Positions 27,835 through 39,659 are shown, numbered from the stretch's first letter. The stretch: 64,000 nucleotides of DNA from Gammaproteobacteria bacterium (GCA_030654835.1 JAURWS010000021.1:1-64000), one strand, 5' to 3'. Numbers and translations are program-made. The notes: a model not told the origin generated them from the sequence alone.

Positions 27835-28905
27835 TCAGGGCTTGCTGGATGCGGTGCCAGGAAACCAGCCCTGCGTGCGATTGGCAAAGGCGACCAGTGA
27901 TAGCATCACCGGGACCTCGACCAGCACCCCGACCACGGTGACCAGCGCCGCACCGGAATTGAGCCCGAATAGACCGATCGCCACGGCCACCGCCAGTTCG
28001 AAGAAATTGGAGGTACCAATCAGCGCGCAGGGCGCTGCCACATTGAACGGGACTTTCCACAAGCGTGCTGCGCCATAGGCGATGGCAAAAATGCCGTAGG
28101 ACTGGATCAGCAAGGGTATGGCGATCAATGCAATCAGCAAGGGTTGATCAAGGATGATCTGTCCTTGAAAACCAAACAACAGCACCACCGTGCCCAGCAG
28201 GCCAAGTATCGACAGTGGTTTTACGCGGGCGTTGAAGCGTGACACCGCGAGGTCGGCATGAGCCGGGCTGTCTGCCGCACGGCTGAGTTGCAGTCGCGTG
28301 ATGACTCCCGCGAGCAGCGGAATCAGCACATACAAACCGACGGAGAGGATCAGGGTCGCCCATGGCACCTGAATGTCGGTCACGCCCAGCAAAAAAGCCA
28401 CCAGCGGTGCAAAAGCGAAGATCATGATCACATCATTGAGCGCCACCTGGGCCAGCGTGTAGGTAGCGTCACCACGGGTCAGTTGCGACCAGACGAACAC
28501 CATGGCGGTACACGGCGCCGCGCCCAGCAGGATCAGGCCGGCGATGTATTGGTTGGCGTTGGCCGGGTCGATCAGGTCGACAAAGAGATAGTGGAAGAAC
28601 AACACGCCAAGGCCGACCATGGTGAAGGGCTTGATCAGCCAGTTCACCACCAGCGTAATGATCAGCCCCTTGGGCCGCTCGTGAATGCGCTTGAGGCTGG
28701 AGAAATCGACCGATACCATCATCGGATAGACCATGAACCAGATCAGTCCCGCCACGATGAAGTTGACCGAGCCGTATTCGACGCTGGCCAAAGTTTGAAA
28801 TACCCCTGGCAGCAAGCTGCCCAGACCGATACCCGCCGCGATGCACAACGCCACCCACACGGACAGGTAGCGTTCGAAAAATCCAATTGGCGAGCGAGTG
28901 CTCAT
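27835..28905 (-). CDS. acr3: ACR3-family arsenite efflux transporter
   Basis: This 356-aa, ten-helix inner-membrane arsenite/antimonite exporter has the conserved Cys segment [17 protein letters not shown] (TM4) and [15 protein letters not shown], plus [18 protein letters not shown] near the end. The start at 28905 ([17 protein letters not shown]) is preceded by AAGGAG with eight bases of spacing, so the 21-residue extension in the ORF track is rejected. It is first gene of the acr3-arsC operon. No arsR gene is present nearby. Confidence 0.92.
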   Translation of the reverse strand: MSTRSPIGFFERYLSVWVALCIAAGIGLGSLLPGVFQTLASVEYGSVNFIVAGLIWFMVYPMMVSVDFSSLKRIHERPKGLIITLVVNWLIKPFTMVGLGVLFFHYLFVDLIDPANANQYIAGLILLGAAPCTAMVFVWSQLTRGDATYTLAQVALNDVIMIFAFAPLVAFLLGVTDIQVPWATLILSVGLYVLIPLLAGVITRLQLSRAADSPAHADLAVSRFNARVKPLSILGLLGTVVLLFGFQGQIILDQPLLIALIAIPLLIQSYGIFAIAYGAARLWKVPFNVAAPCALIGTSNFFELAVAVAIGLFGLNSGAALVTVVGVLVEVPVMLSLVAFANRTQGWFPGTASSKP

Positions 28906-28944
28906 GCAGAATCTCCTTGCTGTATTCCTTTCCATATTTCGACT

Positions 28945-28965
28945 ATACAACAATAGTTGCTGTAT
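28945..28965. promoter_or_regulatory. Candidate ArsR-type operator upstream of acr3
   Basis: ATACAACAA and TTGCTGTAT form a 9-3-9 inverted repeat with one mismatch, 40 bases upstream of the acr3 start, on AT-rich DNA. Position and dyad symmetry fit an ArsR-family operator. The regulator gene is not in the window, so the assignment is inference. Confidence 0.5.
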
Positions 28966-28995
28966 CAATATGACAGTTTCCTTTTCGCCTTTTCG

Positions 28996-29024
28996 CTGTC
29001 ATCAAACTGACTATCACGTGTCAT
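28996..29024 (+). promoter_or_regulatory. Pho box upstream of phoX (three half-sites)
   Basis: CTGTCAT, CTGACTA and GTGTCAT follow one another at 11-base period with 4-base spacers, matching the PhoB direct-repeat pattern (CTGTCAT-N4-CTGTCAT). It lies about 110 bases upstream of phoX. It implies induction under phosphate starvation by PhoBR, which is not in this window. Confidence 0.72.
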
Positions 29025-29132
29025 CCCCGCTTCACATTCTTGTGTTTAACTCCCCGTGTTAACTCTTTGCCTTTGAAACATCCAGGTAGAGAGTTCCGCA
29101 TTCCAATTTTGGTCTTTGGAGTTGAGTGACAC

Positions 29133-30347
29133 ATGGTGCCCGTTGAAGAAATGAAGAAATGTAACGAATCCCGTCGTAATTTTCTTGCCTGGGGGTCGTT
29201 CAGCTTTGCGGCATTCCTGATGAATGGTGCCGGGACGTCTTTGTTTGCTGCAGGCAATGAATCCGCGTTGCCTTTGTTTTCGAACCCTGCCGCGCTCGGT
29301 GAACTCGGCGCCCCGGACGAAAACGGTCTGCGTCTGCTGCCTGGGTTCCGCTCGCGCATCATCGCGCGCTCTGGTAAGCCGGTCGTGTCGTCAGCGGAAT
29401 ACCGCTGGCACAATTCACCAGACGGTGGTGCCACCTTTGCTACACCCGATGGCGGATGGATCTATGTCTCCAACAGCGAAGTAAAGACCGAAGAAGGCGG
29501 GGGCGGTGTTGGCGCGGTACGTTTCAGTGCTGCTGGCGACATCACCGATGCCTATTCCATCCTCTCGAACTCCAACAACAACTGCGCTGGCGGCAAAACT
29601 CCCTGGCAAACCTGGCTGTCCTGCGAAGAGGTCGACCGTGGTCTGGTCTGGGAATGCGATCCCTTTGGAGTGAAGCCCGCTGTTGCCTTGCCAGCGCTTG
29701 GTCGTTTCAAACACGAGGCCGTGGCAGTCGATGCGGTCAACTCACACCTCTACCTCACCGAAGACGAAGCAGATGGCGGCTTTTACCGCTTCATCCCCGC
29801 CAATGCCTTGCCCGATCTTTCTGCCGGCACGCTGCAAATTGCGGAAGTCGTGGCGAAAGGCGCCACGCGCCACATCGTCTGGCATGACGTGCCGGATCCT
29901 GCAGCTAGCACTGTGCGTACCAGTCTGCAGGTGCCAGCTGCCTCTCATTTCAAGGGTGGCGAAGGCATCGCTTGGACCGAAGGGCTCGTGTATTTCACCA
30001 CCAAGGGCGACAACCGGGTGTGGCGCTTTGATATCCGTTCCAACCAGATTGATGTTATCTACGATTTTGCCAGCGCCACGATGCCGCATTTGAGTGGCGT
30101 GGACAACGTCACTATCACCGCTTCCGGCGATGTGCTGGTGGCGGAAGACGGCGGCGACATGCAGATTGTCCTGCTTGGCCCGGACGGGCTGGTGCTGCCT
30201 GTCGTGCAGATCACGGGCCAGGAAGCATCCGAAATCTGTGGACCAGCGTTCGATCCAGCGTTCCAGTATTTGTATTTCTCCTCGCAGACTGGCCCCTCCA
30301 ACCGACCTGACGACGGCATCCTCTATGAAATCAGTTACAGCCACTAA
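29133..30347 (+). CDS. phoX: Tat-exported PhoX-family alkaline phosphatase
   Basis: This 404-aa DUF839/PhoX-type protein has a twin-arginine signal (SRRNFLAWGSF, about residues 13-23). Downstream it shows SCEEVDRGLVWECDP, the metal-site segment FKHEAVAVDAVNSHLYLTEDEADGGFYRFIP, GGEGIAWTEGLVYFTT and a late ISEPD-like NVTITASGDVLVAEDGGD. PhoX enzymes are calcium/iron phosphatases folded before export that release phosphate from organic esters. This is the shorter subtype. MKKCNES at 29151 is an alternative start. The upstream Pho box supports the function. Confidence 0.82.
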   Translation: MVPVEEMKKCNESRRNFLAWGSFSFAAFLMNGAGTSLFAAGNESALPLFSNPAALGELGAPDENGLRLLPGFRSRIIARSGKPVVSSAEYRWHNSPDGGATFATPDGGWIYVSNSEVKTEEGGGGVGAVRFSAAGDITDAYSILSNSNNNCAGGKTPWQTWLSCEEVDRGLVWECDPFGVKPAVALPALGRFKHEAVAVDAVNSHLYLTEDEADGGFYRFIPANALPDLSAGTLQIAEVVAKGATRHIVWHDVPDPAASTVRTSLQVPAASHFKGGEGIAWTEGLVYFTTKGDNRVWRFDIRSNQIDVIYDFASATMPHLSGVDNVTITASGDVLVAEDGGDMQIVLLGPDGLVLPVVQITGQEASEICGPAFDPAFQYLYFSSQTGPSNRPDDGILYEISYSH

Positions 30348-30359
30348 ATAGAAAAATTA

Positions 30360-30863
30360 CATCACGCTCGTGGTATTCGACCTCTCCTGGCAGGACGCTA
30401 TGGCATGCTGCGCAACCGTGGTCGTCAGGGGCTGCCGCTGAATCTGGATGCCTGGGACGGTTATCCTGAAAACCGCTCGCGCGCGCTGCAAGCATTTCGC
30501 GAGTACGCCAATAATGTCGTGGTGCTGGCGGGAGACACACACAGCTCCTGGGCCTTCGACCTGCACGCGGACGACAACCAGATTGTAGCGGTGGAGTTCG
30601 GGACGCCTAGCGTCACTTCACCCGGCTTCGAGAATTTCCTCGCGCTGCCGGAAGGACGCCTAGAGGAAGCCACCATGCAGGCGAGCCCGGAATTGAAGTA
30701 CATGAGGGCCAATGGTCGCGGTTGGGTGGAACTGAATGTGCAGCGCGACAAGGTCCGTGCTACCTGGCACTTTGTGTCGACAATTACCGACCGCAGCTAT
30801 GAATTAGTGTCAGGTGCAACGCTTGAGACTCTGGCAGGAAATCCTGCCATTCGGCACGTGTGA
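30360..30863 (+). pseudogene. phoD: C-terminal remnant of PhoD-type alkaline phosphatase
   Basis: The ORF (track 30405-30863) carries only the last 160 or so residues of a PhoD enzyme: LNLDAWDGYPENR, the metal-ligand segment VVVLAGDTHSSWAFDL, and GRGWVELNVQRDKVRATWHFV. PhoD proteins are about 500 aa and need N-terminal Asp/Asn ligands and a Tat signal, all absent here. Homology-like sequence (LLAGRYGMLR) extends upstream of the ATG, and this frame follows the phoX stop directly in phase, which points to a deletion that removed the 5' two thirds. Probably not functional. Confidence 0.8.
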
Positions 30864-30874
30864 TTTCCTTACCC

Positions 30875-30902
30875 TGTGGGAGCGGGCGGGCCCGCTCCCA
30901 CA
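30875..30902. repeat. REP-like palindrome
   Basis: TGTGGGAGCGGG and CCCGCTCCCACA form a perfect 12-bp inverted repeat around CGGG. The GTGGGAGCGGGC head is that of REP elements known from Pseudomonas and relatives. It sits between the phoD remnant and the kinase gene and may also act as a terminator. Only this copy was noticed in the window. Confidence 0.65.
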
Positions 30903-30988
30903 AGTGACTCCGCTCCTCTGTGCGCGGTAGCACACAGATATCGGCCGACCAATTCTCCAAGCTGGGACACTGCAGAAGCATATTGGCC

Positions 30989-33937
30989 ATGCTGTTGAGG
31001 TGTTCCTTGAAAACACGCTATTTCGTTGTCGTTTCCCTTGTCGGGGCGATCTTGCTTGTATTGTTGTTGCTGGGCATGTCGTTGTGGGGGTTGAACCAGC
31101 TGGAAGCTACTGCAGAATCCCGGGCACATACCCGCGACGTCATCAGGCTGGCAGATGGCCTGATGTCTGAACTGAAGGATGCGGAGACTGGCCAGCGAGG
31201 GTTCCTGCTGACTGGCGAGGACGTATATCTGGAACCCTATCTGGCAGCTCAGGTTGATATCACGCGGATGCTGCAGCAATTCGACCGGTCAGAGTCCGGG
31301 CGGTCTACCTATTCCCACATCAGGGAAGCTGGCGTCATGATTGACACCAAGATGAAGGAGTTTGCCAGCCTCATAGATATGCGTCGCCAAGGCGACATGG
31401 CTGGCCTGGTTGTACGCATGGGCAGTGCTGATGGCAGGCAACTGATGGACGCGATCCGCGCCACAATGTTCGCTTTCAACATCGAAGAAGAGGCCACGCT
31501 GGCAACGCAGGAAATCGAGTTCCAGACGAACATGACTCGCCTGCTTGCCTCTATCGTTGGCGTCGGTGTTTTCATCCTTGCGCTTGCGCTCGCGTTCGTC
31601 TATCTGATGTATCGCGATTCACAGCAGCAGTTACAAAACCGGATCAATCTTGAGACTCGCCACTTGCTCGATCGCCTCCAACTGCAAAATGTTGAACTGG
31701 CCAACGCCAGGGATGTTGCAGACAAGGCCAATCTGGCCAAATCGGATTTCCTGTCCAACATGAGCCACGAAATCCGCACACCAATGAACGCCATCATCGG
31801 CATGTCACACCTCGTTCTCGGCACTGAACTTACGCTGCGGCAGCGCGAATATGTCAAGAAGATTCAGGGCGCCAGTCGCCACCTGCTCAGCATCATCAAC
31901 GACATTCTCGATTTTTCGAAAATAGAGGCCGATAAACTCACCATCGAGCACACCGATTTCGAGTTTGCCAAGGTGATCGACAACGTGGCGAACCTGATCG
32001 CGGAGAAAGCCACTGCCAAGGGTCTGGAACTGGTGTTCGACATCGACAAGGATCTGCCATCGCGGCTGGTCGGCGACCCGTTGCGCCTGGGGCAGATTCT
32101 GATCAATTACGCCAACAATGCGGTAAAGTTTACGCAGCAAGGGGAGATCGACATTTCTGTTCGCGTCAAGGAACAGACTGACCAGGACGTGCTCATTCTC
32201 TGCACCGTTCACGACACCGGCATCGGCCTGGATGCGGTGCAGATCGGCAAGCTGTTCAAGAAATTTTCTCAGGCAGACAGCTCCACCACTCGTGAATTCG
32301 GGGGCACCGGCCTCGGCCTTGTCATTGCGAAGAAGCTGGCGGGATTGATGGGCGGAGAAGTCGGTGTGGAAAGTACGCCCGGCAAGGGAAGCGATTTCTG
32401 GTTCACCGCCCGCTTGAGCAAGAGCACTGTGCGCGAGCGCAAACTGGTGCTCTCCCGCGACCTGCAAGGCAAACGCGTCCTCGTGGTCGACGACAATGAC
32501 AGTGCACGACTTGTCATGAGGGAAATGCTGAGCACTATGGGCTTCGAGGTCGATCTCGTCGAATCCGGCGCAAGTGCCATCTCTGAAGTAAGCCGCGCAG
32601 ACGCGCAGGGAAAACCCTATGTCATCGTCTTCCTCGACTGGCGCATGCCAGGCATGGATGGCAACGAGACTGCCGCTCGGCTGAAAGCGTTGCCACTTGC
32701 CCAGGCTCCCCATTTGATGATGGTCACTGCTTACGGCCGCGAGGAGGTTATCAAGGGAGCCGAGCATTCAGGCATCGAGGACGTGCTCGTGAAACCGGTC
32801 AGCCCATCGATGCTCTACGATTGTGTCGTCCGCGTGTTGGGCGGGGCCGACGACGGGGAGCGTTCAGCCTCAGACGCACCCTCGGCCACTCTCACCCAAC
32901 TGGCCACCATCAAGGGTGCCAGAGTCCTCGTGGTGGAAGACAACGACCTCAATCAGGAAGTGGCATGTGAATTATTGCGGGAGGCCGGGTTGGTTGTCGA
33001 TCTCGCCGGCAACGGCCAGATTGCGGTAGACAAGGTCAAGGCCGTGCACTACGACCTGGTGCTGATGGACATGCAAATGCCAGTCATGGACGGAGAGACG
33101 GCGACGCGCATCATCCGCAAGGACCCACGCTTCAAGGATCTGCCGGTGGTAGCGATGACAGCCAACGCCATGCAGGGTGACCGCGAGCGCTGCCTGGCCT
33201 CGGGTATGAACGATCATGTACCCAAACCGATCGAACCCGAGGACTTGTGGAAAGCGTTGCTGAAGTGGATCAAGACCCAAGGCATTGAGGCCTCGGTTGA
33301 GCAAGAGCCAATGGACCAGGTGATGGAGGATCCAGTGCTGCCCACAAGTATTGAAGGGCTGGACATGGTCAACGGCCTGCGGCGCGTGCTTGGCAAGAAG
33401 GCGCTGTACCTCTCAATGCTGCGCAGGTTTTGCGCTGGCCAAAAGGCCGCTGCAAATGCAATAGCAAAGGCCCTTGATGCGCAAGACTGGGGACTTGCCG
33501 AGCGGCTTGCTCATACACTGAAAAGTGTTGCAGGCAACATCGGCGCTGGCAGTTTGCAGCAAGCGGCAGCACAGCTGGAGGCAGCAATCGTGCAGCAATC
33601 TGCGCGCACTGCCCTTGATATAAAACTGCGAGAACTGGCAGTGCTGCTTGGGTATTTCATTGCAGAACTGGAGGAAAAACTTCCACACGAACTGGAGTCG
33701 GCGTCGGTTGCAGTGGATTCTCAGGTGCTCAAGACTATCTGTGCCGAACTCGATGCCCTGTTGGCCGACGATGACGCGCATGCAGGTGAGATACTTGAAG
33801 TCAATTCAGCCATGCTGAAAGCAGCCTATCCAGACCATTATCGCGAGCTGGAAGCCGGCATCCTGGCCTACGATTTCAGGGCGGCACTGGCAGCGTTGCG
33901 CACTGCTGTCAACGGAGCGCCCCTACACCATGAATGA
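30989..33937 (+). CDS. CHASE3 hybrid sensor histidine kinase with two receivers and HPt
   Basis: This inner-membrane sensor has TM1 (about 10-30), a periplasmic CHASE3 domain (about 34-180; [13 protein letters not shown]), TM2 (about 188-206), HisKA with phospho-His in [12 protein letters not shown] (about 260), HATPase with DTGIGL and GGTGLGL, receiver 1 (phospho-Asp in [11 protein letters not shown], about 548), receiver 2 ([11 protein letters not shown], about 692) and a C-terminal HPt ([12 protein letters not shown], about 840). Internal His-Asp-His relay is therefore possible. The ATG at 30989 starts just before TM1 and is preferred to the track GTG at 30920. It overlaps the next gene by eight bases. 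Confidence 0.88.
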   Translation: MLLRCSLKTRYFVVVSLVGAILLVLLLLGMSLWGLNQLEATAESRAHTRDVIRLADGLMSELKDAETGQRGFLLTGEDVYLEPYLAAQVDITRMLQQFDRSESGRSTYSHIREAGVMIDTKMKEFASLIDMRRQGDMAGLVVRMGSADGRQLMDAIRATMFAFNIEEEATLATQEIEFQTNMTRLLASIVGVGVFILALALAFVYLMYRDSQQQLQNRINLETRHLLDRLQLQNVELANARDVADKANLAKSDFLSNMSHEIRTPMNAIIGMSHLVLGTELTLRQREYVKKIQGASRHLLSIINDILDFSKIEADKLTIEHTDFEFAKVIDNVANLIAEKATAKGLELVFDIDKDLPSRLVGDPLRLGQILINYANNAVKFTQQGEIDISVRVKEQTDQDVLILCTVHDTGIGLDAVQIGKLFKKFSQADSSTTREFGGTGLGLVIAKKLAGLMGGEVGVESTPGKGSDFWFTARLSKSTVRERKLVLSRDLQGKRVLVVDDNDSARLVMREMLSTMGFEVDLVESGASAISEVSRADAQGKPYVIVFLDWRMPGMDGNETAARLKALPLAQAPHLMMVTAYGREEVIKGAEHSGIEDVLVKPVSPSMLYDCVVRVLGGADDGERSASDAPSATLTQLATIKGARVLVVEDNDLNQEVACELLREAGLVVDLAGNGQIAVDKVKAVHYDLVLMDMQMPVMDGETATRIIRKDPRFKDLPVVAMTANAMQGDRERCLASGMNDHVPKPIEPEDLWKALLKWIKTQGIEASVEQEPMDQVMEDPVLPTSIEGLDMVNGLRRVLGKKALYLSMLRRFCAGQKAAANAIAKALDAQDWGLAERLAHTLKSVAGNIGAGSLQQAAAQLEAAIVQQSARTALDIKLRELAVLLGYFIAELEEKLPHELESASVAVDSQVLKTICAELDALLADDDAHAGEILEVNSAMLKAAYPDHYRELEAGILAYDFRAALAALRTAVNGAPLHHE

Positions 33938-35069
33938 ATACCTCGAAGCAACAGTCGGCCCGCTGGAAAGGGCCACGGTACTGGTAGTCGACGACACCCC
34001 GGACAACCTGTCCTTGATGAACGGCCTGCTCCGCGAACACTACAAGGTGAAGATTGCCAACTCGGGGGAAAACGCCCTCAGGATCGCCGCAGCGATTCCA
34101 CCGCCACAGCTTATTCTGCTGGATATCATGATGCCGTTGATGGACGGCTACGAAGTATGCCAGCGACTCAAGCGGGACCCGCGCACGATGCATATCCCGG
34201 TAATTTTCCTGACTGCGAAGGATCAGGTAGAGGCAGAAGAGAAAGGCCTGGCGCTCGGAGCAGTCGACTACATCACCAAGCCGGTCAGTCCCCCTATCGT
34301 CCTGGCGCGCGTGAAGACCCACCTCGCACTCCAGGCGGTCGACAATTTCCTGCGTGACCAGAATGAGTTCCTCGAAACCGAAGTGGCCCGACGAACGCGG
34401 GAGGTTGCGGCAATCCAGGACGTGACGATCCTGGCAATGGCGTCAATGGCTGAGACGCGTGACACGGAAACTGGGAACCACATTCGCCGCACCCAGTTCT
34501 ACGTCAAGGCCCTCGCGGAACGCCTGCGCAGGCACCCGCGTTTCGCGTGGTACCTCACCGATGCCAACATCAACATCCTCTTCAAATCGGCACCCTTACA
34601 CGATATCGGCAAGGTGGGCATACCGGATCGTATTCTGCTCAAGCCCGGTCGTTTGGACCCAGAGGAGTTCGAGATCATGAAGACCCATACGACGCTCGGG
34701 CACGATGCCATCGCGCACGCCGAAACTGCACTTGGGACCAGTGTCGAGTTTCTGTCCTGTGCCAAGTCCATCGCACTTTCCCATCAGGAGAAATGGGATG
34801 GCAGCGGCTATCCGCAAGGTCTGGTCGGCGATGCCATCCCGATTGCAGCGCGCCTTATGGCGCTTGCCGATGTCTACGATGCCCTGATAAGCCGTCGCGT
34901 GTACAAGGAAGCCATGGTGCACGAGAAGGCCATGCAGATTATTGTCGAAGGCCGCGGCTCGCATTTTGACCCGGACATAGTCGATGCTTTTGTCGTGATC
35001 CATGAAGAATTCCGCAGCATCGCTGATAGATTCTCGGATGCGGTCAGTCATCCTCAGGCGTTGAAATGA
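33930..35069 (+). CDS. Response regulator with HD-GYP phosphodiesterase domain
   Basis: The receiver domain (residues 1-125) has [13 protein letters not shown] as phospho-site (about 65) and the switch lysine in YITKPVSPP. The C-terminal HD-GYP domain has [13 protein letters not shown] (about 222) and [14 protein letters not shown] (about 284), the signature of c-di-GMP hydrolases such as RpfG. The start overlaps the kinase stop (ATGAATGA), so the two are co-translated and the kinase HPt is the likely phosphodonor. The output is presumably lowering c-di-GMP. The 3' end overlaps the convergent jetD by 26 bases. Confidence 0.9.
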   Translation: MNEYLEATVGPLERATVLVVDDTPDNLSLMNGLLREHYKVKIANSGENALRIAAAIPPPQLILLDIMMPLMDGYEVCQRLKRDPRTMHIPVIFLTAKDQVEAEEKGLALGAVDYITKPVSPPIVLARVKTHLALQAVDNFLRDQNEFLETEVARRTREVAAIQDVTILAMASMAETRDTETGNHIRRTQFYVKALAERLRRHPRFAWYLTDANINILFKSAPLHDIGKVGIPDRILLKPGRLDPEEFEIMKTHTTLGHDAIAHAETALGTSVEFLSCAKSIALSHQEKWDGSGYPQGLVGDAIPIAARLMALADVYDALISRRVYKEAMVHEKAMQIIVEGRGSHFDPDIVDAFVVIHEEFRSIADRFSDAVSHPQALK

Positions 35070-36258
35070 GGGTGGAAGTCCCATCAAGGAGCTTTTTAAC
35101 GCGCTGCGCCAGCCACTGGCAGCCGATGTGTTCCTGCTCCAGCCGTAGTCCCGTGCGAATGCGGTTATCGCGCAGATCGTCGTAGAGGTCCCTCTCTTCG
35201 GAAGTCAGTCTATGCAAGTCTGCCACCAAGGGCTTGTCTTCGAGCCCCCAGACGAGGGCATGTGCATCAAGGGTTTCTCTGTCCATCAAAAACGAATCCA
35301 CGTGAACGAAGTAGCCACGCAGTTGATCCAGGATGCCAAAGCCATGGGTATCGATATCGCCCCAGTAATGGATTGAACAGTTTTTCAGCCAATGGCTGCA
35401 TCCCAAGGCATCCCAGCCGTAGCCCGCACCAAAAATAACGATGGCATCAGGAACCTGCAGAAATGCGAGAAAGTTGGTCTCGTTCTCGGTGATGAATACA
35501 TGCTTCACGTCGAGCCTCAAGCGACTGAAACTGTCGGCATCCAGTGTCACGTCGGGGCATTCCGAGCCAGGTATAGCCCGCATCGCAGGATCAAGTACAC
35601 GAAAACGAATGCGCGTTGGTTTTTCTAGAAAGCCATAGCGGGCGGCAAACTGGCTGGTGCCGGTTTTGCTGTGATCCACAGCATCGGCAGGTAATACCAA
35701 ATCGAACAACTCGGCCAACACACTGCGATGCGCCTCGATGAATTTGCTGTGCACTCCAGGTAAATCAACCTGTCGCAAGTGAATGGCAGGGCGAGGGTGC
35801 GCGACAAGCCATGCCACAACTGCCAGCAATCGGGGCCACTCAGCGGATAGTTCCAACGCCTGCAGGGGGCGCTTTTCCAGCCAGGACAGCAAAGCGGGGT
35901 GTGTTTGCCGGGTGGCGGAAACCTGGGCCGAAAAGCGCTCCCATTCTCGGCGCTTGCCCAACCAGGTCAACGCATCCTCCATGGTCTCGATCCACACACT
36001 GGTCGGCAGTTTTTGCGCCCCCTGGACGCGATGTCGAACTTCCTGCCACTCAACACGCACTGAATCTGCGGCCGTCAATTCAGCAGCCCAAGCGCGAACG
36101 TCGTTAAAGCGATCCGTGATATCCGCTGAACCTGGGGACTTGAGCGACAGGCGCAAAGGAAAACGCGCATTGCCCGTCACCGCGTCTCGCAGCAGTTCAC
36201 CACGCTCCCACAACCGCGTTAATTGCGCTTTCAACTCCTTCGGGTTGGTCCACGTCAC
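35044..36258 (-). CDS. jetD: Wadjet JetD, TOPRIM-like nuclease subunit
   Basis: This 404-aa protein has an N-terminal DUF3322-like arm ([23 protein letters not shown]) and a C-terminal DUF2220/topoisomerase-VI-like TOPRIM region with [12 protein letters not shown] and the acidic motif [18 protein letters not shown] (about 310). In Wadjet, JetD cuts plasmid DNA after loop extrusion by JetABC. It starts inside the end of jetC (4-base overlap) and is last in a jetABCD operon on the minus strand. Confidence 0.92.
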   Translation of the reverse strand: MTWTNPKELKAQLTRLWERGELLRDAVTGNARFPLRLSLKSPGSADITDRFNDVRAWAAELTAADSVRVEWQEVRHRVQGAQKLPTSVWIETMEDALTWLGKRREWERFSAQVSATRQTHPALLSWLEKRPLQALELSAEWPRLLAVVAWLVAHPRPAIHLRQVDLPGVHSKFIEAHRSVLAELFDLVLPADAVDHSKTGTSQFAARYGFLEKPTRIRFRVLDPAMRAIPGSECPDVTLDADSFSRLRLDVKHVFITENETNFLAFLQVPDAIVIFGAGYGWDALGCSHWLKNCSIHYWGDIDTHGFGILDQLRGYFVHVDSFLMDRETLDAHALVWGLEDKPLVADLHRLTSEERDLYDDLRDNRIRTGLRLEQEHIGCQWLAQRVKKLLDGTSTLISTPEDD

Positions 36259-39200
36259 TCCGCCAACTCCTGTGCCGCGTGGACTGGCGCCAATGCCTTC
36301 TGCGCCCGGTATTCCTCAATGGAAAGATTGCGCAGTTTGGAGGCTCGACCGCCCTCGTTATGCACGAAGCCCACACTGGAGACATAGGGCTCGATGATGT
36401 GTATTTTTTGCAGTGGCGTCACTATGAGCAATTGCAGGTTGAGCTGCCGGAATAGTTTCAAACCATATTGTGCCGACTCATCCGAGCCGCGCCCGAAGGC
36501 CTCGTCGATAACCACGAAGCGGAACGAGCGCGAGCGCACAGCACCCCATTCCAGCCCGAATTGATAGGCCAGGCTGGCGGCGAGGATAGTGTAGGCCAGC
36601 TTCTCTTTCTGCCCACCCGACTTGCCGCCGGAATCGGAGTAATGTTCGTGCTCGCTGTTGTCTTCTCGCCAACGTTCGCTGGCGGCGAACAGGAACCAGT
36701 TGCGCACATCCGTGACTTTGGCCGTCCAGCGGCGATCCTGTTCAGATAATCCCTCGCGCCCCCGGAAGCGATCGATGATGGCCTTGACCTGCAAGAACTT
36801 GGCTTCGGAGTACTGGGCATCTTCCGAACCACCAACCGAGCCTGCCAGCGCGCCTTCGGTGCACGTGCGCAGTTCCTGCTGAAAGTCGCGGATCTCGGCA
36901 TCGGGGCTGGTCTGCGATTCCAGCACGATGTAGCGTCCGGGGTTGTAGTCGATCTCACCCAGAGACTTGTTGATGTGTGCTATACGCTCCTTGATGGTTT
37001 CGCGCTCACGGGCCAGTTGGGCATTGAAGTTGGCGATTTCGTTGATCGTGTTGACGTTGAGCAGTTCTTTGAACCGCGCGACAAAGCGCGGCAGGTCGTC
37101 GCGGTTCAACTGCGTCAGCAGGTTTTCGTACTCAACGGCTGCCTCGAGGCTGGCATCGATCTCGGCAGTCTCAAGCTTGAATGCTTCCTTGAAAGACGCC
37201 ATGGCCTTGATGATCTTTGCCGCCAAATCACGAATCTTTCGATCCACAGCATCGATTTTGTCTTGTAGCCAGCCGCGCACGTCCTGCTCGCGGTTATCGC
37301 AAGATTCCACGGTCAGCTGATGCTCGCCCAGCGCCTCGGCACGCATGGATTCGAGAGTCGATGCCAGAGCAGTGTCGATGACCGCGTCTTGAATCAGCGT
37401 TTCGATTTGTTGACGAAGCTCTTGCGCGTCTGAGCGGCGTTGTTCCACCTTGGCCCGTTTCTCACGCGCACCTTGCAGCTCTGTCTCTGTTTCCTTCTGC
37501 GCCGTTTGCAATGCACGCAGGTTTTCATTCAGCTGTTTAAGGACGTCCGACGCCGACTCCAGCCGACTCCGCTCATTCAGTAGTTGCGCAATCTCGGTAG
37601 CGACGCTGGCCCAATCCAGTTCATCGAACACCGTGAACTCTTCAAGGCGGGTCAACGCATCGAGACGGCTCGTGAGCCCGCCGCGCTCCTTCTGAATGTC
37701 ACTGAGCTGGCTGCCGACATCGCCCAGCCGAGTTTCAAGCTGGCGGCGCTTGGCCTCCAAAGTTGCGATCTTGGCGTTATTGCTCCAGCCCAGTACATAA
37801 CGGCTGCGGTCATCGATGTGGTGGCGGTCGTCTTTTTCGTGTCGGCCACTCGGGTCTTTGATCTGGCCAGCACGGGTAATCGCACGCGTCTCGCGGCGGA
37901 ACTGTTCTTGCGTGGCGCAGCAGGCCACGTCGAAACGATGTGCGAGTTCGCGCTCCAGCCAGTCGTAATGGGGGGAGTTTGGCTTGACGGCCAGCTTGTG
38001 GATCAGGGAATCGCGGTGCAGATCAGGTAGCTCTGCGGCCTTGCGTGTTCGCACATGGAAGTACACCAAGCGACTGCGCAGATGGGCTCCATCCACCCAT
38101 TCGGCCACGGCCTTGTAATGGGTGTCAGGCACCAGCAACGCCAGCCCGAAGCCTCGCAACAAGCGTTCGGCTGCGCCTTCCCAGTCACGCTCTTCGTCGC
38201 GCACCTGGATCAACTCGCCGGCGAAGGGCATCTCATCCGCGTTCAGACCCAACGCTGCACACATCGCAGCACGAATCTGGATCTGCTGGTCATCAATGTT
38301 GCTGCGACGACGCTTGAGGCTGTCGATTTCAGCAGTTTGCTGATCGTGTTCCAGCATGCCTTGGCGTAACGTCACGCCGTGCTCGGTGAGCGCGTTCTGC
38401 AAATCGGCATCGCGATTGCGCGCTTCTTCTCGCCAGCTTTGATACTTGCCACGCTGTGCGGCGAAGGTGGCGGCATTGGCAGCCGCTGGCTCTCCCAGCA
38501 CGGTGGCCAACTCCCCGTAGCGACCGGCCTTGGTTTTGCGCGCATCCCGCACCTGTTCTTTCTTGCGAATCTCGGCAGCAAGACGCTCCAGTCGGTCGCC
38601 GCCGTTGTCATTGATAGCCTGCTTCAGCTCGTCAACTTGCAGGCCTTGCGTCTCATGGATCACGTCGAGTTTTTGCACCTGAGCATCCATGCGCTGCCAT
38701 TCTTCCGCCAGCAAGCCCAGCCGCTTGTCGATCAGGCCAAGCTTCAAGCCCGCGAAGTGGGACCGCAGACTTTCACGGCAACTGCGTAAACCTTCGACCT
38801 CGGTCACCAATGCGCTGTGGCGGCCGCAGTCGGCAATCAAGGGCGTGAGCAATTCAACCTGCTGCTGGGTTTTCAGCACCGCCTGATGGGCGCGGTTGAG
38901 ATCGTCGAAGTGTCCGATCAAGGCCTGAAGACGAGGACCAACCTCGAATGGTTCGAGCATATGATTGCGCACAAAGTCGGTCAGGTTGCCCACTGACTTC
39001 ATCGAAACCGTCTGGTGAAACAGCTCTAGTGCCTGATCGTTCTCAATGCCAAAACGGCGGCGGAACCAAGCGGCATAGGGTGGAAAGCTGTCATGCAGCT
39101 CGGCACCCAGCCCGCGCAGCTTCTTGCGCAGTTGGGCTATGTCCGAACCGAAATGGGCGAAGTCAGAAGCAATCGATAGCCCGCGCTCCGCCCCTAGAAA

Positions 39201-39659
39201 GAATCGTGCCGGCTGCCCCTGCGCTTCCTTCATCCAGAACACCTGGGCCAGCGTCACTGTCTGGTCGTAGCCTGCGTTGTGGAACACGCCCAGGATGACG
39301 GAGTAACTGTTCTGGTCGCGCAAGCTAACCGGCTTGGCCGCTCCCGTCACTTCGTTGCGCTCGGATTTGTAATGCCCAAGCACGTAGGAACGCAGCGTTC
39401 GTTCCTTGCTGTCCGCCCCCGCCGCCTTGTTGTAGGCGATCCGGTTGGCAGGTACCAGCAACGTGGTGATGGCATCTACCAGAGTGGACTTGCCCGAGCC
39501 GATATCGCCCGTGAGCAGGCCATTCTTGCCATCGAGTTGCAGCGTCCACACACGGCTGTCGAAGGTGCCCCAGTTGAACACCTCCAGACGGTTCAGGCGA
39601 AAGCCGGACAGTGTGTCATCTGCACAGAAGTCCAACCCCATTGATTGCGGGTCATGCAT
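36255..39659 (-). CDS. jetC: Wadjet JetC, SMC/MukB-like ATPase
   Basis: This long ABC-type SMC ATPase has Walker A in [15 protein letters not shown] (about 50-64), long coiled coils interrupted by a hinge-like zone (around residues 440-620), the signature [12 protein letters not shown] (about 1035) and Walker [16 protein letters not shown]. It is the motor of the Wadjet condensin that extrudes loops on small circular DNA. The ATG at 39659 ([11 protein letters not shown]) overlaps jetB by eight bases and is preferred to the track start at 39680. All ATPase motifs look intact. Confidence 0.93.
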   Translation of the reverse strand: MHDPQSMGLDFCADDTLSGFRLNRLEVFNWGTFDSRVWTLQLDGKNGLLTGDIGSGKSTLVDAITTLLVPANRIAYNKAAGADSKERTLRSYVLGHYKSERNEVTGAAKPVSLRDQNSYSVILGVFHNAGYDQTVTLAQVFWMKEAQGQPARFFLGAERGLSIASDFAHFGSDIAQLRKKLRGLGAELHDSFPPYAAWFRRRFGIENDQALELFHQTVSMKSVGNLTDFVRNHMLEPFEVGPRLQALIGHFDDLNRAHQAVLKTQQQVELLTPLIADCGRHSALVTEVEGLRSCRESLRSHFAGLKLGLIDKRLGLLAEEWQRMDAQVQKLDVIHETQGLQVDELKQAINDNGGDRLERLAAEIRKKEQVRDARKTKAGRYGELATVLGEPAAANAATFAAQRGKYQSWREEARNRDADLQNALTEHGVTLRQGMLEHDQQTAEIDSLKRRRSNIDDQQIQIRAAMCAALGLNADEMPFAGELIQVRDEERDWEGAAERLLRGFGLALLVPDTHYKAVAEWVDGAHLRSRLVYFHVRTRKAAELPDLHRDSLIHKLAVKPNSPHYDWLERELAHRFDVACCATQEQFRRETRAITRAGQIKDPSGRHEKDDRHHIDDRSRYVLGWSNNAKIATLEAKRRQLETRLGDVGSQLSDIQKERGGLTSRLDALTRLEEFTVFDELDWASVATEIAQLLNERSRLESASDVLKQLNENLRALQTAQKETETELQGAREKRAKVEQRRSDAQELRQQIETLIQDAVIDTALASTLESMRAEALGEHQLTVESCDNREQDVRGWLQDKIDAVDRKIRDLAAKIIKAMASFKEAFKLETAEIDASLEAAVEYENLLTQLNRDDLPRFVARFKELLNVNTINEIANFNAQLARERETIKERIAHINKSLGEIDYNPGRYIVLESQTSPDAEIRDFQQELRTCTEGALAGSVGGSEDAQYSEAKFLQVKAIIDRFRGREGLSEQDRRWTAKVTDVRNWFLFAASERWREDNSEHEHYSDSGGKSGGQKEKLAYTILAASLAYQFGLEWGAVRSRSFRFVVIDEAFGRGSDESAQYGLKLFRQLNLQLLIVTPLQKIHIIEPYVSSVGFVHNEGGRASKLRNLSIEEYRAQKALAPVHAAQELAE

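Noticed and set aside
26909-28078. 389-aa plus-strand ORF
   Set aside because: Antisense of arsC-VOC and acr3; the minus strand carries clear motifs and the plus translation has none.
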